A model generated the notes under the pieces. The model ran no database searches. It was given only the letters and a program-made list of their open reading frames with translations, and was not told where the DNA came from. DNA of 64,000 nucleotides, taken from assembly GCF_017753665.1 (NCBI RefSeq), contig NZ_CP072524.1:930001-994000 (forward strand), read 5' to 3'. Below are positions 51,604-61,257 of the stretch, piece by piece; position 1 is the stretch's first letter, and every line of letters starts with the position of its first letter. The position numbers were made by a program, and so were the translations under genes. The stretch is from Neisseria sicca. Its GTDB lineage: Bacteria > Pseudomonadota > Gammaproteobacteria > Burkholderiales > Neisseriaceae.

Positions 51604-52512
51604 CTAACCTTGCCTGCGAATTGTGAATTTAGGATTTTCCCAAGAAATGCTCATAAGATTTTCTTTGTATTTTTTAGATAGATATGCGTTTATTGGCAAC
51701 CGGTTTGGCATATACTTTATTATAAAATTAAGATTTTTTTTATATTTCTCACAAAATGCTTTTTGTTCTGCACCAAATTGGTTCCAATCTTCTTTGTCAA
51801 GGCAGTATGCTTCTCCACTTTCTATTTCATCATTAGGATTCTTGATGACATAACTATCTTTTATTTTAGGTAAAAATTCATTTTTTAATAAACTTAATTT
51901 CTCTGAAAAAGGATTGATGCAAAGAGAAATATTAAAATTATCTATATTTAGTGACTCTCTTATTATCTCTTCCAAATTGAAAATATCTAAATTTTTACTT
52001 TCAGCTACTATTACACAGTCAATTGAATTCCTTCTAATAAATTCATTATAGTGGTAAAAATAGCATTTTTTTACTGTCTTTTTATCCCAATTTATAATAT
52101 TAGCCAAACCATATAGAGAATTAAGAAGCTGCTCACTATAAGTATCTGAATCATAACCAGCAGCTACAAAAAGGAGAATATTAAAATCACTAGAAATATT
52201 TATATTTGATTGACGAATTTGCTCATTAGCACTTCTTATAATAGTATTAATGCTTTCGGTAGTACGAGAGGATGATGGAGTTATATGTACCTTTCCTTGT
52301 TCTAGTTTTTCTTCTCGCTCCTTATTAGCCTTAGAGTCATATTGTTTTAATTTAACTTCAACTAAAATATCTAACTTTTTATTCTCCCCTCGATAATTAA
52401 CAAAAAAATCAGCAGACTTTTCAGCACTATTATCTATTTCTTTATTACCATTAGGTAACTCAAACCCTAAACATTTCAATATGTTCAATCCAATTTGAGA
52501 AGACAATTCCAT
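51604..52512 (-). CDS. Orphan AT-rich gene, possible PD-(D/E)xK-type nuclease
   Basis: 302 residues, not recognised. Codon use is far more A/T-rich than in purK and trpE on either side, pointing to transfer. Residues 35-54 read ADFFVNYRGENKKLDILVEV followed by KLK, so D35 with E52-x-K54 has the spacing of a PD-(D/E)xK (restriction-like) active site. The middle has IIRSANEQIRQ and SDFNILLFVAAGYDSDTYSEQLLNSLYG; the C-terminus is Lys-rich. No signal peptide or membrane helix is seen. AGGG lies 9 bases before the ATG. It has no partner gene. A single-gene defence nuclease or a relic of a restriction system are both possible; neither is shown. Confidence 0.7.
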   Translation of the reverse strand: MELSSQIGLNILKCLGFELPNGNKEIDNSAEKSADFFVNYRGENKKLDILVEVKLKQYDSKANKEREEKLEQGKVHITPSSSRTTESINTIIRSANEQIRQSNINISSDFNILLFVAAGYDSDTYSEQLLNSLYGLANIINWDKKTVKKCYFYHYNEFIRRNSIDCVIVAESKNLDIFNLEEIIRESLNIDNFNISLCINPFSEKLSLLKNEFLPKIKDSYVIKNPNDEIESGEAYCLDKEDWNQFGAEQKAFCEKYKKNLNFIIKYMPNRLPINAYLSKKYKENLMSISWENPKFTIRRQG

Positions 52513-52578
52513 TTTATTAAACCCTTTTAAAATTAGAAAGTTATCAGATAGGCAAAATACTTTTAAAGAAATCTGAAT

Positions 52579-54054
52579 CTACCTATCCAACCCTTCCTGC
52601 ACCATCTGCGCCGCCCGTACCACTGCTCGGGCTTTGTTTTGCGTTTCCTGCCATTCGGAGGTTGGATCGGAGTCGGCGACGATACCTGCGCCACTTTGGA
52701 CGTAGAGCGTGTTGTTTTTCACTACGGCGGTACGGATGGCGATTGCCAAGTCCATGTCGTTGTTGAAACCCCAGACGCCGACGGCGCCGCCGTAGATGCC
52801 GCGTTTGCTGGGTTCGACTTCTTCGATGATTTCCATGGCGCGGACTTTGGGTGCGCCGGAGAGTGTGCCGGCGGGGAACGTGGCGGCAAGGATGTCCATG
52901 TTGGTAACGCCCTCTTTCAGACGACCTTCAACGTTGGAAACGATGTGCATCACATGGGAGTATTTTTCAATCACCATTTTGTCGGTTACTTTGACTTCGC
53001 CTGTTTTGCTGATGCGGCCGACGTCGTTGCGCCCTAAATCGATAAGCATGACGTGTTCGGCGATTTCTTTGGCGTCGCTTAATAAATCCTGCTCGTTGGC
53101 GAGGTCTTCGGCGGGGGTTTTGCCGCGCAGGCGCGTGCCGGCGATGGGGCGGACGATGACGTCGTCGCGTTCGCGGCGGACGAGGATTTCGGGCGAGGAA
53201 CCGACAATGTGGAAATCGCCGAAATCGTAGTAAAAAAGATAAGGCGAAGGGTTGAGTGTGCGCAAAGCGCGGTAGAGGGCGAGCGGGCTGTCGGTGAATT
53301 CCATGCTCATGCGCTGGCTGGGGACGACCTGCATACAGTCGCCTGCGAAGATGTAGTCTTTGATTTTATCGACGCAGGCTTTGAACGGTTCTTCGCCGAA
53401 CTCGCTGACGGCTTCGGTGTGTTTGCTGCCGAGCGAGAGCGGGATGGCGCAGCTTTGGCGCAACTGGGTGCGGATGTCTTCAAGGCGTTCGCGGGCGCGT
53501 TCGTAGCCGTCGGGCTGCGAGGGATCGGCGTAAACGATGAGGTAGATTTTACCGCTCAAATTGTCGATAACCGCCAACTCTTGCGACAGCATCAGCAAGA
53601 TGTCGGGCGTGCCGAGCGGGTCGGCTTTGGCGGTGTTTTTCAGGCGGTGGGCGAAGTGTTCGAAATTGTAGATGGTTTCGTAACCGAAGTAGCCGACCAA
53701 TCCGCCGGTAAAGCGCGGCAGACTTGGGATTTCGGGCGTTTTGAAGCGGTTGTGGAAGGCTTCGATAAAGGGCAGCGGATTGCCGTCGTGTTGCTCGACG
53801 ATTTCGCCGTTTTGGTAAACATCGACATGTTTGCCGCTGGCTTTGAGATAGTGGCTGCAAGGTAGGCCGATAAAGGAATAGCGGCCGAAACGTTCGCCGC
53901 CGACAACGGATTCGAGCAGGTAGGTATAGGGGCGGTTGGCGAGTTTGAGATAGAGGGAAAGCGGCGTATCCAAGTCGGCAAGGAGTTCTTGCACGAGCGG
54001 GATGCGGTTGTAGCCTTGGGCGGCTTGGGCTTGGTATTCTTGTTTGCTGATCAT
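52579..54054 (-). CDS. trpE: Anthranilate synthase component I
   Basis: Makes anthranilate from chorismate, with glutamine-derived ammonia from TrpG. 491 residues with the chorismate-binding domain in the C-terminal two thirds: RPIAGTRLRGKTPAED, EHVMLIDLGRNDVGRIS, FPAGTLSGAPKVRAMEII and GGAVGVWGFNNDMDLAIAIRT. trpG is not nearby. No leader peptide or attenuator was recognised upstream. Confidence 0.95.
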   Translation of the reverse strand: MISKQEYQAQAAQGYNRIPLVQELLADLDTPLSLYLKLANRPYTYLLESVVGGERFGRYSFIGLPCSHYLKASGKHVDVYQNGEIVEQHDGNPLPFIEAFHNRFKTPEIPSLPRFTGGLVGYFGYETIYNFEHFAHRLKNTAKADPLGTPDILLMLSQELAVIDNLSGKIYLIVYADPSQPDGYERARERLEDIRTQLRQSCAIPLSLGSKHTEAVSEFGEEPFKACVDKIKDYIFAGDCMQVVPSQRMSMEFTDSPLALYRALRTLNPSPYLFYYDFGDFHIVGSSPEILVRRERDDVIVRPIAGTRLRGKTPAEDLANEQDLLSDAKEIAEHVMLIDLGRNDVGRISKTGEVKVTDKMVIEKYSHVMHIVSNVEGRLKEGVTNMDILAATFPAGTLSGAPKVRAMEIIEEVEPSKRGIYGGAVGVWGFNNDMDLAIAIRTAVVKNNTLYVQSGAGIVADSDPTSEWQETQNKARAVVRAAQMVQEGLDR

Positions 54055-54243
54055 TTCGGTTCCGTTGTGCGGGCGTTTTCAGGCGACCTTGCGAACGTGT
54101 AAAAGTCTTTGAAAAAGCTTGGAGCGACGTACTTGGCGGGCAGAAAAAACAAGCCCGCGCCATCGTCGCAAAATTGCGGAAAAGTATAACATTTTATGCG
54201 GATTGTTGACAGTTTTGGTTTTTCAGACGACCCCTCCCTGCCG

Positions 54244-54249
54244 TATAAT
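54244..54249 (+). promoter_or_regulatory. Putative -10 box for aroA
   Basis: TATAAT 34 bases before the aroA start. A TTGACA is present at 54207-54212 but is 31 bases away, too far for a standard pair. A DUS lies between them. Confidence 0.4.
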
Positions 54250-54283
54250 GCCGTTTTCTGTTTCCGCTTCCCAAACGACCATC

Positions 54284-55582
54284 ATGACCGAATCCATCCG
54301 CCTCCCCGCTGCCTCGCTCAAGCCCGCCACCGTCGCCCTGCCCGGCTCCAAAAGTATCAGCAACCGCACCCTGCTGCTCGCCGCCTTGTCCGACAACACT
54401 TGCGAAATCCATTCCCTGCTCAAATCCGACGATACCGACCGTATGTTGGAAGCCCTTGATAAACTCGGCGTTGAAATCGAATATCTTGCCGAAGGTCGTC
54501 TGAAAGTACACGGCACAGGAGGACGTTTCCCCAATCGGACTGCCGATTTGTTTTTAGGCAACGCGGGAACGGCGTTTCGTCCGCTGACCGCCGCGCTGGC
54601 CGTTTTGGGCGGAGATTATCATCTGCACGGCGTTGCGCGTATGCACGAACGCCCTATCGGCGATTTGGTCGATGCGCTGCGGATTGCCGGCGCCGATGTC
54701 GAATATCTCGGCAACGAACACTATCCGCCGCTTCATATCGGCGAACGCCAAGACCGCGGCGAGCGCATAATTCCGATTAAAGGCAATGTGTCCAGCCAGT
54801 TTCTAACCGCCCTCTTGATGGCGCTGCCGCTGACTGGGCAGGCATTTGAAATCCGTATGGTCGGCGAGTTGATTTCCAAGCCCTATATTGACATCACCTT
54901 GAAACTGATGGCGCAATTCGGCGTACAGGTTGCCAATGAAGACTACCGCGTCTTCAAAATCCCCGTCGATGCCCGCTACCACGCGCCCGAACATCTGCAC
55001 GTCGAAGGCGATGCTTCCAGCGCATCCTACTTCCTCGCAGCCGGTTTGATTGCCGCTACGCCCGTCCGCGTTACCGGTATCGGCGCAAACAGCATACAGG
55101 GCGATGTAGCCTTCGCCCACGAGCTGGAAAAAATCGGTGCGGATGTGGTTTGGGGCGAAAACTTCGTCGAAGTCTCTCGCCCGAAAGAAAGTGCCATCCA
55201 AGCCTTTGATTTGGATGCGAACCATATCCCCGATGCCGCCATGACCCTCGCCATCGTCGCACTTGCCACAGGACAAACCTGCACGCTGCGCAACATCGGC
55301 TCATGGCGCGTCAAGGAAACCGACCGCATCGCCGCGATGGCAAACGAGTTGCGCAAACTTGGCGCGGAAGTCGTCGAAGAAGCCGAAGCGATTCACATCA
55401 CCCCGCCTGAAACGCTGACACCCGACGCCGTCATCGACACTTACGACGACCACCGCATGGCGATGTGTTTCTCGCTGGTTTCCCTGTTGGGCGTACCCGT
55501 CGTCATCAACGACCCGAAATGCACCCATAAAACCTTTCCGACTTATTTTGAAGTGTTCTCATCGCTGACCGACGCGGTTTAA
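54284..55582 (+). CDS. aroA: 3-phosphoshikimate 1-carboxyvinyltransferase (EPSP synthase)
   Basis: Transfers enolpyruvate from PEP to shikimate 3-phosphate. 432 residues from MTESIRLPAAS, matching the class I family: LPGSKSISNRTLLLAAL at about 19-35, LGNAGTAFRPLTAAL at about 90-104, and RVKETDRIAAMANELRKLGAEV. The frame is open 55 codons upstream but that region is intergenic in character. The gene is divergent from trpE, another chorismate-pathway gene. Confidence 0.96.
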   Translation: MTESIRLPAASLKPATVALPGSKSISNRTLLLAALSDNTCEIHSLLKSDDTDRMLEALDKLGVEIEYLAEGRLKVHGTGGRFPNRTADLFLGNAGTAFRPLTAALAVLGGDYHLHGVARMHERPIGDLVDALRIAGADVEYLGNEHYPPLHIGERQDRGERIIPIKGNVSSQFLTALLMALPLTGQAFEIRMVGELISKPYIDITLKLMAQFGVQVANEDYRVFKIPVDARYHAPEHLHVEGDASSASYFLAAGLIAATPVRVTGIGANSIQGDVAFAHELEKIGADVVWGENFVEVSRPKESAIQAFDLDANHIPDAAMTLAIVALATGQTCTLRNIGSWRVKETDRIAAMANELRKLGAEVVEEAEAIHITPPETLTPDAVIDTYDDHRMAMCFSLVSLLGVPVVINDPKCTHKTFPTYFEVFSSLTDAV

Positions 55583-55608
55583 AGCGGGAGAACGTTTGCC
55601 CAAACAAA

Positions 55609-55667
55609 AAGGTCGTCTGAAAATATCGTTCCGCAATCCAACGCCGAACCGTTTTCAGATGACCTTT
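55609..55667 (+). terminator. DUS hairpin terminator of aroA
   Basis: AAGGTCGTCTGAAAA pairs with TTTTCAGATGACCTTTT; the right arm has one change (GATG), kept as a G-U-type pair in RNA. Confidence 0.75.
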
Positions 55668-55704
55668 TGCTATAATCCGTCCGTTTCCCCACGCCCCTTT
55701 TGAT

Positions 55705-56646
55705 ATGAACACCCTAAAAGCCTTTGCCATCCTCGGCCCGACTGCCGGCGGGAAAACCGCCCTTGCCTTGAAAATCGCCGAAGCCCTGCCGGTTGAAATC
55801 ATCAGTCTCGATTCCGCGCTGGTGTACCGCGATATGGATATCGGCACGGCAAAGCCGACCGCTGCTGAGCTTAATGCCGTGCCGCACCACCTTATCGACA
55901 TCATTCCACCGACGGAGTCTTACAGCGCGGCAGAGTTTGTCGGCGACTGCGTGCGGCTGGCGGAGGAAATCCGTGCGCGCGGCAGGCTGCCTTTGATTGT
56001 CGGCGGCACGATGATGTATTTCCACGCGTTGACCGAAGGCTTGAACGACCTGCCCGAAGCCAATGCCGCCGTGCGCGCCCGGTTGCAGGAAGAAAAACAA
56101 CAATACGGCTTGGCGCATCTGTATCAAAGCCTGCAAACCATAGACCCTGAAACCGCAGGTCGTCTGAAACCGAATGACAGCCAACGTATTGAACGCGCTT
56201 TGGAAGTGTACCGCCTGACCGGCAAGCCCTTGAGCGCGCATTTTGCCGAAAAAGCCGATTACACTCCGCCGCTCGACCTCTGTACCACCGCCCTGATTCC
56301 CGAAAACCGCGCCTTGCTGCACGAAAACATCGCCCGCCGGTTCACAAAAATGCTGGAACAAGGCTTCATCGACGAAATGCGCGCCCTGCGCCAAAAATAT
56401 CCCGAACTGACCGCCGATATGCCCTCTATGCGCTGCGTCGGCTACCGGCAGGCATGGGATTACCTCGAAGACTTGACCGATTACGACACCTTTGTCGAAA
56501 AAGGCATTGCCGCCACCCGCCAGCTTGCCAAACGCCAACTCACTTGGTTGCGCAAAATCCCATTGGCGCACAGCATCGACCCCTATACCGACGGCGACCA
56601 CGTTCAGACGACCTTGGCACTCGTCCGCCGCCATTTCCAAATCTAA
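55705..56646 (+). CDS. miaA: tRNA dimethylallyltransferase
   Basis: Adds the isopentenyl group to A37 of tRNAs that read UNN codons. 313 residues with the P-loop GPTAGGKTALAL (about 10-21), DSALVYRDMDIGTAKPT, and the GTMMYFHAL and MRCVGYRQAWDYL segments. tadA follows after 6 bases, pairing two tRNA-modifying enzymes. It contains an in-frame DUS (AGRLKPND). Confidence 0.96.
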   Translation: MNTLKAFAILGPTAGGKTALALKIAEALPVEIISLDSALVYRDMDIGTAKPTAAELNAVPHHLIDIIPPTESYSAAEFVGDCVRLAEEIRARGRLPLIVGGTMMYFHALTEGLNDLPEANAAVRARLQEEKQQYGLAHLYQSLQTIDPETAGRLKPNDSQRIERALEVYRLTGKPLSAHFAEKADYTPPLDLCTTALIPENRALLHENIARRFTKMLEQGFIDEMRALRQKYPELTADMPSMRCVGYRQAWDYLEDLTDYDTFVEKGIAATRQLAKRQLTWLRKIPLAHSIDPYTDGDHVQTTLALVRRHFQI

Positions 56647-56652
56647 AACGCC

Positions 56653-57384
56653 ATGCTGACCCTGTTGACCACACCGCCCGTCGCCCCGCAAACTTTAGCC
56701 GCCCTGCAATCACTTGGCATCCGCAGTATAGAAGAGCTGCGCAACACGGGTTCTGTCCAAGCCTTCCTGTTGCTCAAGGCCGCCGGACTGACCGTTACCC
56801 GCAGCACGCTTTGGCAACTCGAAGCCCTGTTGCTCGGTATCAAGCCGCAAGACCTGCCGCAAACACACAAAAACGCTTTGGAGCAAGCCGTCAAAAACCA
56901 TCCGCCCGTCGCCGTTTTTCCCACGTCGTCTGAAATGGAAACCTTCATGCGCGCCGCCTTGTCGCAGGCAGAACAATCCGCCCGCATCGGCGAAATCCCC
57001 GTCGGCGCGGTCGTCGTCTCCAACAACCGAATCATCGCCGCCGCTCACAACACCTGCGTCAGCGACCACGACATTAGCCGCCACGCTGAAATCCGCGCCC
57101 TTGCCGCCGCGGGCGCCGCCCTTCAAAACTACCGCCTCGACGAGTGCGACCTCTACATCACGCTCGAACCTTGCGCCATGTGCGCCTCCGCCATCATCCA
57201 AGCCCGCGTCCGCCGCGTCATCTATGGCGCGGCAGAACCCAAAACCGGCGCGGCAGGCAGCGTAGTCAATCTGTTTGCCAACCCACTGCTGAATAAACAC
57301 ACGGCAATCAAAGGCAGCATTTTGGAATACGAATGCAAAGCCGTTTTGCAGGAGTTTTTTCAGACGAGGCGCAAACAAGGTTGA
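56653..57384 (+). CDS. tadA: tRNA-specific adenosine deaminase with N-terminal TfoX_C-like domain
   Basis: Converts A34 to inosine in tRNA(Arg). The deaminase domain spans about 93-240, with H144-A-E146 and P173-C-AM-C177 binding zinc and the catalytic Glu. Residues 1-75 (LAALQSLGIRSIEELRNTGSVQAFLLLKAAG...LWQLEALLLGIKPQDLP) match the pattern of the C-terminal domain of TfoX, the competence regulator. The protein is therefore about 75 residues longer than ordinary TadA. A similar fusion is, to my knowledge, usual in Neisseria. Coupled to miaA by a 6-base gap. Confidence 0.92.
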   Translation: MLTLLTTPPVAPQTLAALQSLGIRSIEELRNTGSVQAFLLLKAAGLTVTRSTLWQLEALLLGIKPQDLPQTHKNALEQAVKNHPPVAVFPTSSEMETFMRAALSQAEQSARIGEIPVGAVVVSNNRIIAAAHNTCVSDHDISRHAEIRALAAAGAALQNYRLDECDLYITLEPCAMCASAIIQARVRRVIYGAAEPKTGAAGSVVNLFANPLLNKHTAIKGSILEYECKAVLQEFFQTRRKQG

Positions 57385-57525
57385 AAAACTAAAAAGGTCG
57401 TCTGAAAATCACCCAAACCATCCTATCCCTTACACCCACTGTTAATCTGCTAAAATCCCGCTTTTACAACCCATCTCGGCAGCCCGAAAAATTTTCCGGC
57501 TGCCGCAAGCCATTGTCCCTACGCC

Positions 57526-60500
57526 ATGACCTACCCTATCCCCAAACCCCGTGAAAAATCCCGTTGGCTCAATCTTTCGCAAGGCTCGCTGCCGCTGGCT
57601 TTGGCGCGTTATCTGCCGCATAAGCGGCTCAAAGTCGTGCTGACCCAAGATGCTGAACAGGCGTTGCACCTTCAGACGGCATGGCGGTTTTTCCGTCCGC
57701 ACGATACGGCGGTGTTCCTACCGGACTGGGAAACGCTGCCTTACGAGCGTTTTTCGCCGCATCAGGATTTGGTGTCGGAGCGGCTCTCGGCGTTGTGGCA
57801 GATTAAAAGCGGCGCAGCGGACGTGTTGTTCGTGCCGGTTGCCACGGCAATGCAGAAGCTGCCGCCCGTGCCGTTTCTGGCGGGGCGCACGTTTTGGCTG
57901 AAAACGGGGCAGACTCTGGATATAGGTCGTCTGAAAAGCGATTTGGTGGATGCGGGCTACAACCATGTTTCCCATGTTGTCGCGGCGGGCGAATTTGCCG
58001 TGCGCGGCGGGATTGTCGATTTATTCCCGATGGGCAGCGAAATGCCCTACCGCATCGATTTGTTCGACGATGAAATCGACAGCATCAAAACCTTTGACAC
58101 CGACACGCAGCGCACCATCTCCCCCGTTTCCGAAATCCGCCTGCTGCCGGCGCACGAATTCCCCACCGACGGCGAGGCGCAAAAAATCTTCCGCAGCCGC
58201 TTCCGCGAGGAAGTTGATGGCAATCCGAACGATGCCGCTGTGTACAAAGCCGTCAGCAACGGCCACTTCGGCGCGGGCGTGGAATATTATCTGCCGCTGT
58301 TTTTTGAAAACGAGCTGGAAACGCTGTTTGACTATATCGGCGAAGATGCGCTGTTTGTCTCTTTGGGCGACGTTCACGCCGAGGCAAACCGCTTTTGGAG
58401 CGACGTCAAATCGCGTTACGCGATGGCGCAGGGCGACGAAACCTATCCGCCTTTGCTTCCACAGCATTTGTATCTCTCTACCGATGTGTTCGCAGGTCGT
58501 CTGAAAAACTACGGTCAGGTGCTGCCCGATGTTTCTGGCAAGGAACACACCCTGCCCGACCTTGCCGTCAACCGCCAATCCGACGAGCCGTTACAGGCAT
58601 TGAAGGATTTTCAGACGACCTTTGAGGGGCGGATTTTGCTGTGTGCCGAAAGCTTGGGACGGCGCGAAACCATGCTCGGTTTCTTGCAGCAAAACGGTTT
58701 GAAAGCCAAACCTGTATCCGACTGGCAGGGCTTTTTATCGGCACATGAGCCGCTGATGATTACAGTGGCGCCGTTGGCATACGGGTTCAAACTGGGCGGG
58801 CCGCAATCCCCGAACCAACAACAACCCACTCCCGCCTCCGAGGGAGAAGGCAAAACGGTTGCTGACCAAACCGAATTTTCCGCAGCCGCAACAAACCCTC
58901 TCCCTAGCCCTCTCCCTCAGGAGAGGGAACAAAGTGCCGCCGCCGTTTCAGACGACCTGAAAACCGAAAGCAGCCTGCACCCCGTCGAAAGTAGTCTGCA
59001 CGGGCAAATCCGACAGCAACCTGCTCCCTCCCACGTGTGGGAGGATTGGGGAGAGGGCAAAGCGGTTGCCGCTCAAAGTGCCATCGCCGTCATCACCGAA
59101 TCCGAGCTCTACCAATACGTCGCCCGTTCGCGCGTCCACAACCGCCGCAAGAAACACGCCGCCGTTTCAGACGGCCTGTTGCGCGACCTTGCTGAAATCA
59201 ATATCGGCGATCCCGTCGTGCACGAGGAACACGGCATCGGGCGCTATATGGGCTTGGTAACGATGGATTTGGGCGGCGAAACCAACGAAATGATGTTGCT
59301 CGAATACGCGGGTGAAGCGCAGCTTTATGTACCTGTTTCGCAACTGCATTTAATCAGCCGCTACTCCGGCCAAGCGCATGAAAACGTCGCCCTGCACAAA
59401 CTCGGCAGCGGCGCGTGGAACAAGGCGAAACGCAAGGCCGCCGAAAAAGCGCGCGACACCGCCGCCGAGTTGCTCAACCTCTACGCCCAACGCGCCGCCC
59501 AATCGGGACACAAGTTTGAAATCAACGAGTTGGACTATCAGGCGTTTGCCGACGGCTTTGGCTACGAAGAAACCGAAGACCAGGCCGCCGCCATCGCCGC
59601 CGTGATTAAAGACTTGACGCAGGCGAAGCCGATGGACCGCCTTGTTTGCGGCGATGTCGGTTTCGGCAAAACCGAAGTCGCCCTGCGCGCCGCATTTGTG
59701 GCGGTGATGGGCGGCAAACAAGTCGCCGTACTCGCCCCGACCACGCTTCTGGTCGAGCAGCACGCGCAAAATTTCGCCGACCGCTTCGCCGATTTTCCCG
59801 TGAAAGTCGCCAGCCTTTCGCGTTTCAACAACAGCAAAGCCACCAAAGCCGCGCTCGAAGGCATGGCGGACGGCACGGTCGATATCGTTATCGGCACGCA
59901 CAAATTGGTGCAGGACGACATAAAATTCAAAAACTTAGGTTTAGTGATTATCGACGAAGAACACCGCTTCGGCGTGCGCCAAAAAGAGCAGCTCAAACGC
60001 CTGCGCGCCAATGTCGATATCCTCACCATGACCGCCACGCCGATTCCGCGCACCCTCAGCATGGCGCTCGAAGGTCTGCGCGACTTCTCGCTAATTACCA
60101 CCGCGCCCAGCCGCCGCCTCGCCGTCAAAACCTTTGTCAAACCCTTCAGCGAAGGCAGCGTGCGCGAAGCCGTATTGCGCGAACTCAAACGCGGCGGACA
60201 AGTGTTTTTCCTGCACAATGAAGTGGATACGATTGAAAATATGCGAGAGCGGCTGGAAACCCTGTTGCCCGAAGCCCGCATCGGCGTGGCGCACGGACAA
60301 CTGCGCGAGCGCGAGCTGGAACAAGTGATGCGCGACTTTTTGCAGCAACGATTTAACGTATTGCTCTGTTCCACCATCATCGAAACTGGCATCGACATTC
60401 CCAACGCCAACACCATCATCATCAACCGCGCCGACAAATTCGGGCTGGCGCAACTGCACCAGCTTCGCGGACGCGTCGGCCGCAGCCACCACCAAGCCTA

Positions 60501-61209
60501 CGCCTACCTGCTCACACCCGAATACATTACCAAAGACGCAGAAAAACGCCTCGACGCCATCGCGGCGGCAGACGAACTCGGCGCAGGTTTCACCCTCGCC
60601 ATGCAGGATTTGGAAATCCGCGGCGCAGGCGAAATCCTCGGCGAAGGACAATCCGGCGAAATGATACAGGTCGGCTTCACGCTCTACACCGAAATGCTCA
60701 AACAAGCCGTGCGCGACCTTAAAAAAGGCCGCCAGCCCGACCTCGACGCACCGTTGGGCATCACCACCGAAATCAAACTGCACAGCCCCGCCCTGCTGCC
60801 CGAAAGCTACTGCCCCGACATCCACGAACGGCTCGTTCTCTACAAACGCCTCGCCGTCTGCGAAACCGTGCAACAAATCAACGCCATACACGAAGAACTC
60901 GTCGATCGCTTCGGCCTGCCCGAACAACCCGTCAAAACCCTCATCGAAAGCCACCACCTGCGGCTCGCCGCAAAAGAATTGGGCATAGACGCCATCGACG
61001 CCACCAGCGAAGCCGTAACCGTTACCTTCGGCAAACACCACCAAATCGACCCGACAGAAATCATCCTGCTGATTCAGACAGATAAAAAATACCGGCTCGC
61101 TGGGGCGGATAAGTTAAGATTTACAGCCGAGATGGAAAATATCGAAGTCAGGATTAACACCGTGAAGAATGTGTTGAAGACTTTGAAAGAAAGAGTGGTA
61201 GCAAAGTAG
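57526..61209 (+). CDS. mfd: Transcription-repair coupling factor
   Basis: Displaces RNA polymerase stalled at lesions and recruits UvrA. 1227 residues against about 1150 in E. coli. The UvrB-like N-terminal region, the RNA polymerase-interacting domain (VHEEHGIGRYMGLVTMDLGG, about 565-585), Walker A GDVGFGKTE (about 707-715), the DEEH box (about 811-814), TATPIPRTL and the TRG/C-terminal domain are all present. An extra stretch at about 428-520 (Pro/Glu/Ser/Gln-rich, coding for repeats of the CCTCTCCCT type and a DUS) accounts for much of the added length. Single-gene unit. Confidence 0.95.
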   Translation: MTYPIPKPREKSRWLNLSQGSLPLALARYLPHKRLKVVLTQDAEQALHLQTAWRFFRPHDTAVFLPDWETLPYERFSPHQDLVSERLSALWQIKSGAADVLFVPVATAMQKLPPVPFLAGRTFWLKTGQTLDIGRLKSDLVDAGYNHVSHVVAAGEFAVRGGIVDLFPMGSEMPYRIDLFDDEIDSIKTFDTDTQRTISPVSEIRLLPAHEFPTDGEAQKIFRSRFREEVDGNPNDAAVYKAVSNGHFGAGVEYYLPLFFENELETLFDYIGEDALFVSLGDVHAEANRFWSDVKSRYAMAQGDETYPPLLPQHLYLSTDVFAGRLKNYGQVLPDVSGKEHTLPDLAVNRQSDEPLQALKDFQTTFEGRILLCAESLGRRETMLGFLQQNGLKAKPVSDWQGFLSAHEPLMITVAPLAYGFKLGGPQSPNQQQPTPASEGEGKTVADQTEFSAAATNPLPSPLPQEREQSAAAVSDDLKTESSLHPVESSLHGQIRQQPAPSHVWEDWGEGKAVAAQSAIAVITESELYQYVARSRVHNRRKKHAAVSDGLLRDLAEINIGDPVVHEEHGIGRYMGLVTMDLGGETNEMMLLEYAGEAQLYVPVSQLHLISRYSGQAHENVALHKLGSGAWNKAKRKAAEKARDTAAELLNLYAQRAAQSGHKFEINELDYQAFADGFGYEETEDQAAAIAAVIKDLTQAKPMDRLVCGDVGFGKTEVALRAAFVAVMGGKQVAVLAPTTLLVEQHAQNFADRFADFPVKVASLSRFNNSKATKAALEGMADGTVDIVIGTHKLVQDDIKFKNLGLVIIDEEHRFGVRQKEQLKRLRANVDILTMTATPIPRTLSMALEGLRDFSLITTAPSRRLAVKTFVKPFSEGSVREAVLRELKRGGQVFFLHNEVDTIENMRERLETLLPEARIGVAHGQLRERELEQVMRDFLQQRFNVLLCSTIIETGIDIPNANTIIINRADKFGLAQLHQLRGRVGRSHHQAYAYLLTPEYITKDAEKRLDAIAAADELGAGFTLAMQDLEIRGAGEILGEGQSGEMIQVGFTLYTEMLKQAVRDLKKGRQPDLDAPLGITTEIKLHSPALLPESYCPDIHERLVLYKRLAVCETVQQINAIHEELVDRFGLPEQPVKTLIESHHLRLAAKELGIDAIDATSEAVTVTFGKHHQIDPTEIILLIQTDKKYRLAGADKLRFTAEMENIEVRINTVKNVLKTLKERVVAK
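58801..59075 (+). repeat. REP-like and DUS sequence inserted in frame in mfd
   Basis: The stretch contains CCCTCTCCCTAGCCCTCTCC followed by AGGAGAGGGA, a palindromic pair at 58905-58928, again TCCCACGTGTGGGAGG at 59029-59044, repeated GGGAGA(A/G)GGCAAA words, and a DUS at 58948-58961. This looks like intergenic repeat DNA read as codons. It lies between the UvrB-like part and the RNA polymerase-binding domain. Confidence 0.75.
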
Positions 61210-61221
61210 AGTTTGATAAAG

Positions 61222-61257
61222 AAAAGGTCGTCTGAAAAATTTTCAGACGACCTTTTA
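61222..61257 (+). terminator. DUS hairpin terminator of mfd
   Basis: AAAAGGTCGTCTGAAAA directly next to TTTTCAGACGACCTTTT, 12 bases past the mfd stop. It also marks the left edge of the accessory region that follows. Confidence 0.85.

Noticed and set aside
54207..54212. TTGACA as a -35 box paired with TATAAT before aroA
   Set aside because: The spacing is 31 bases, too long for a sigma-70 promoter.
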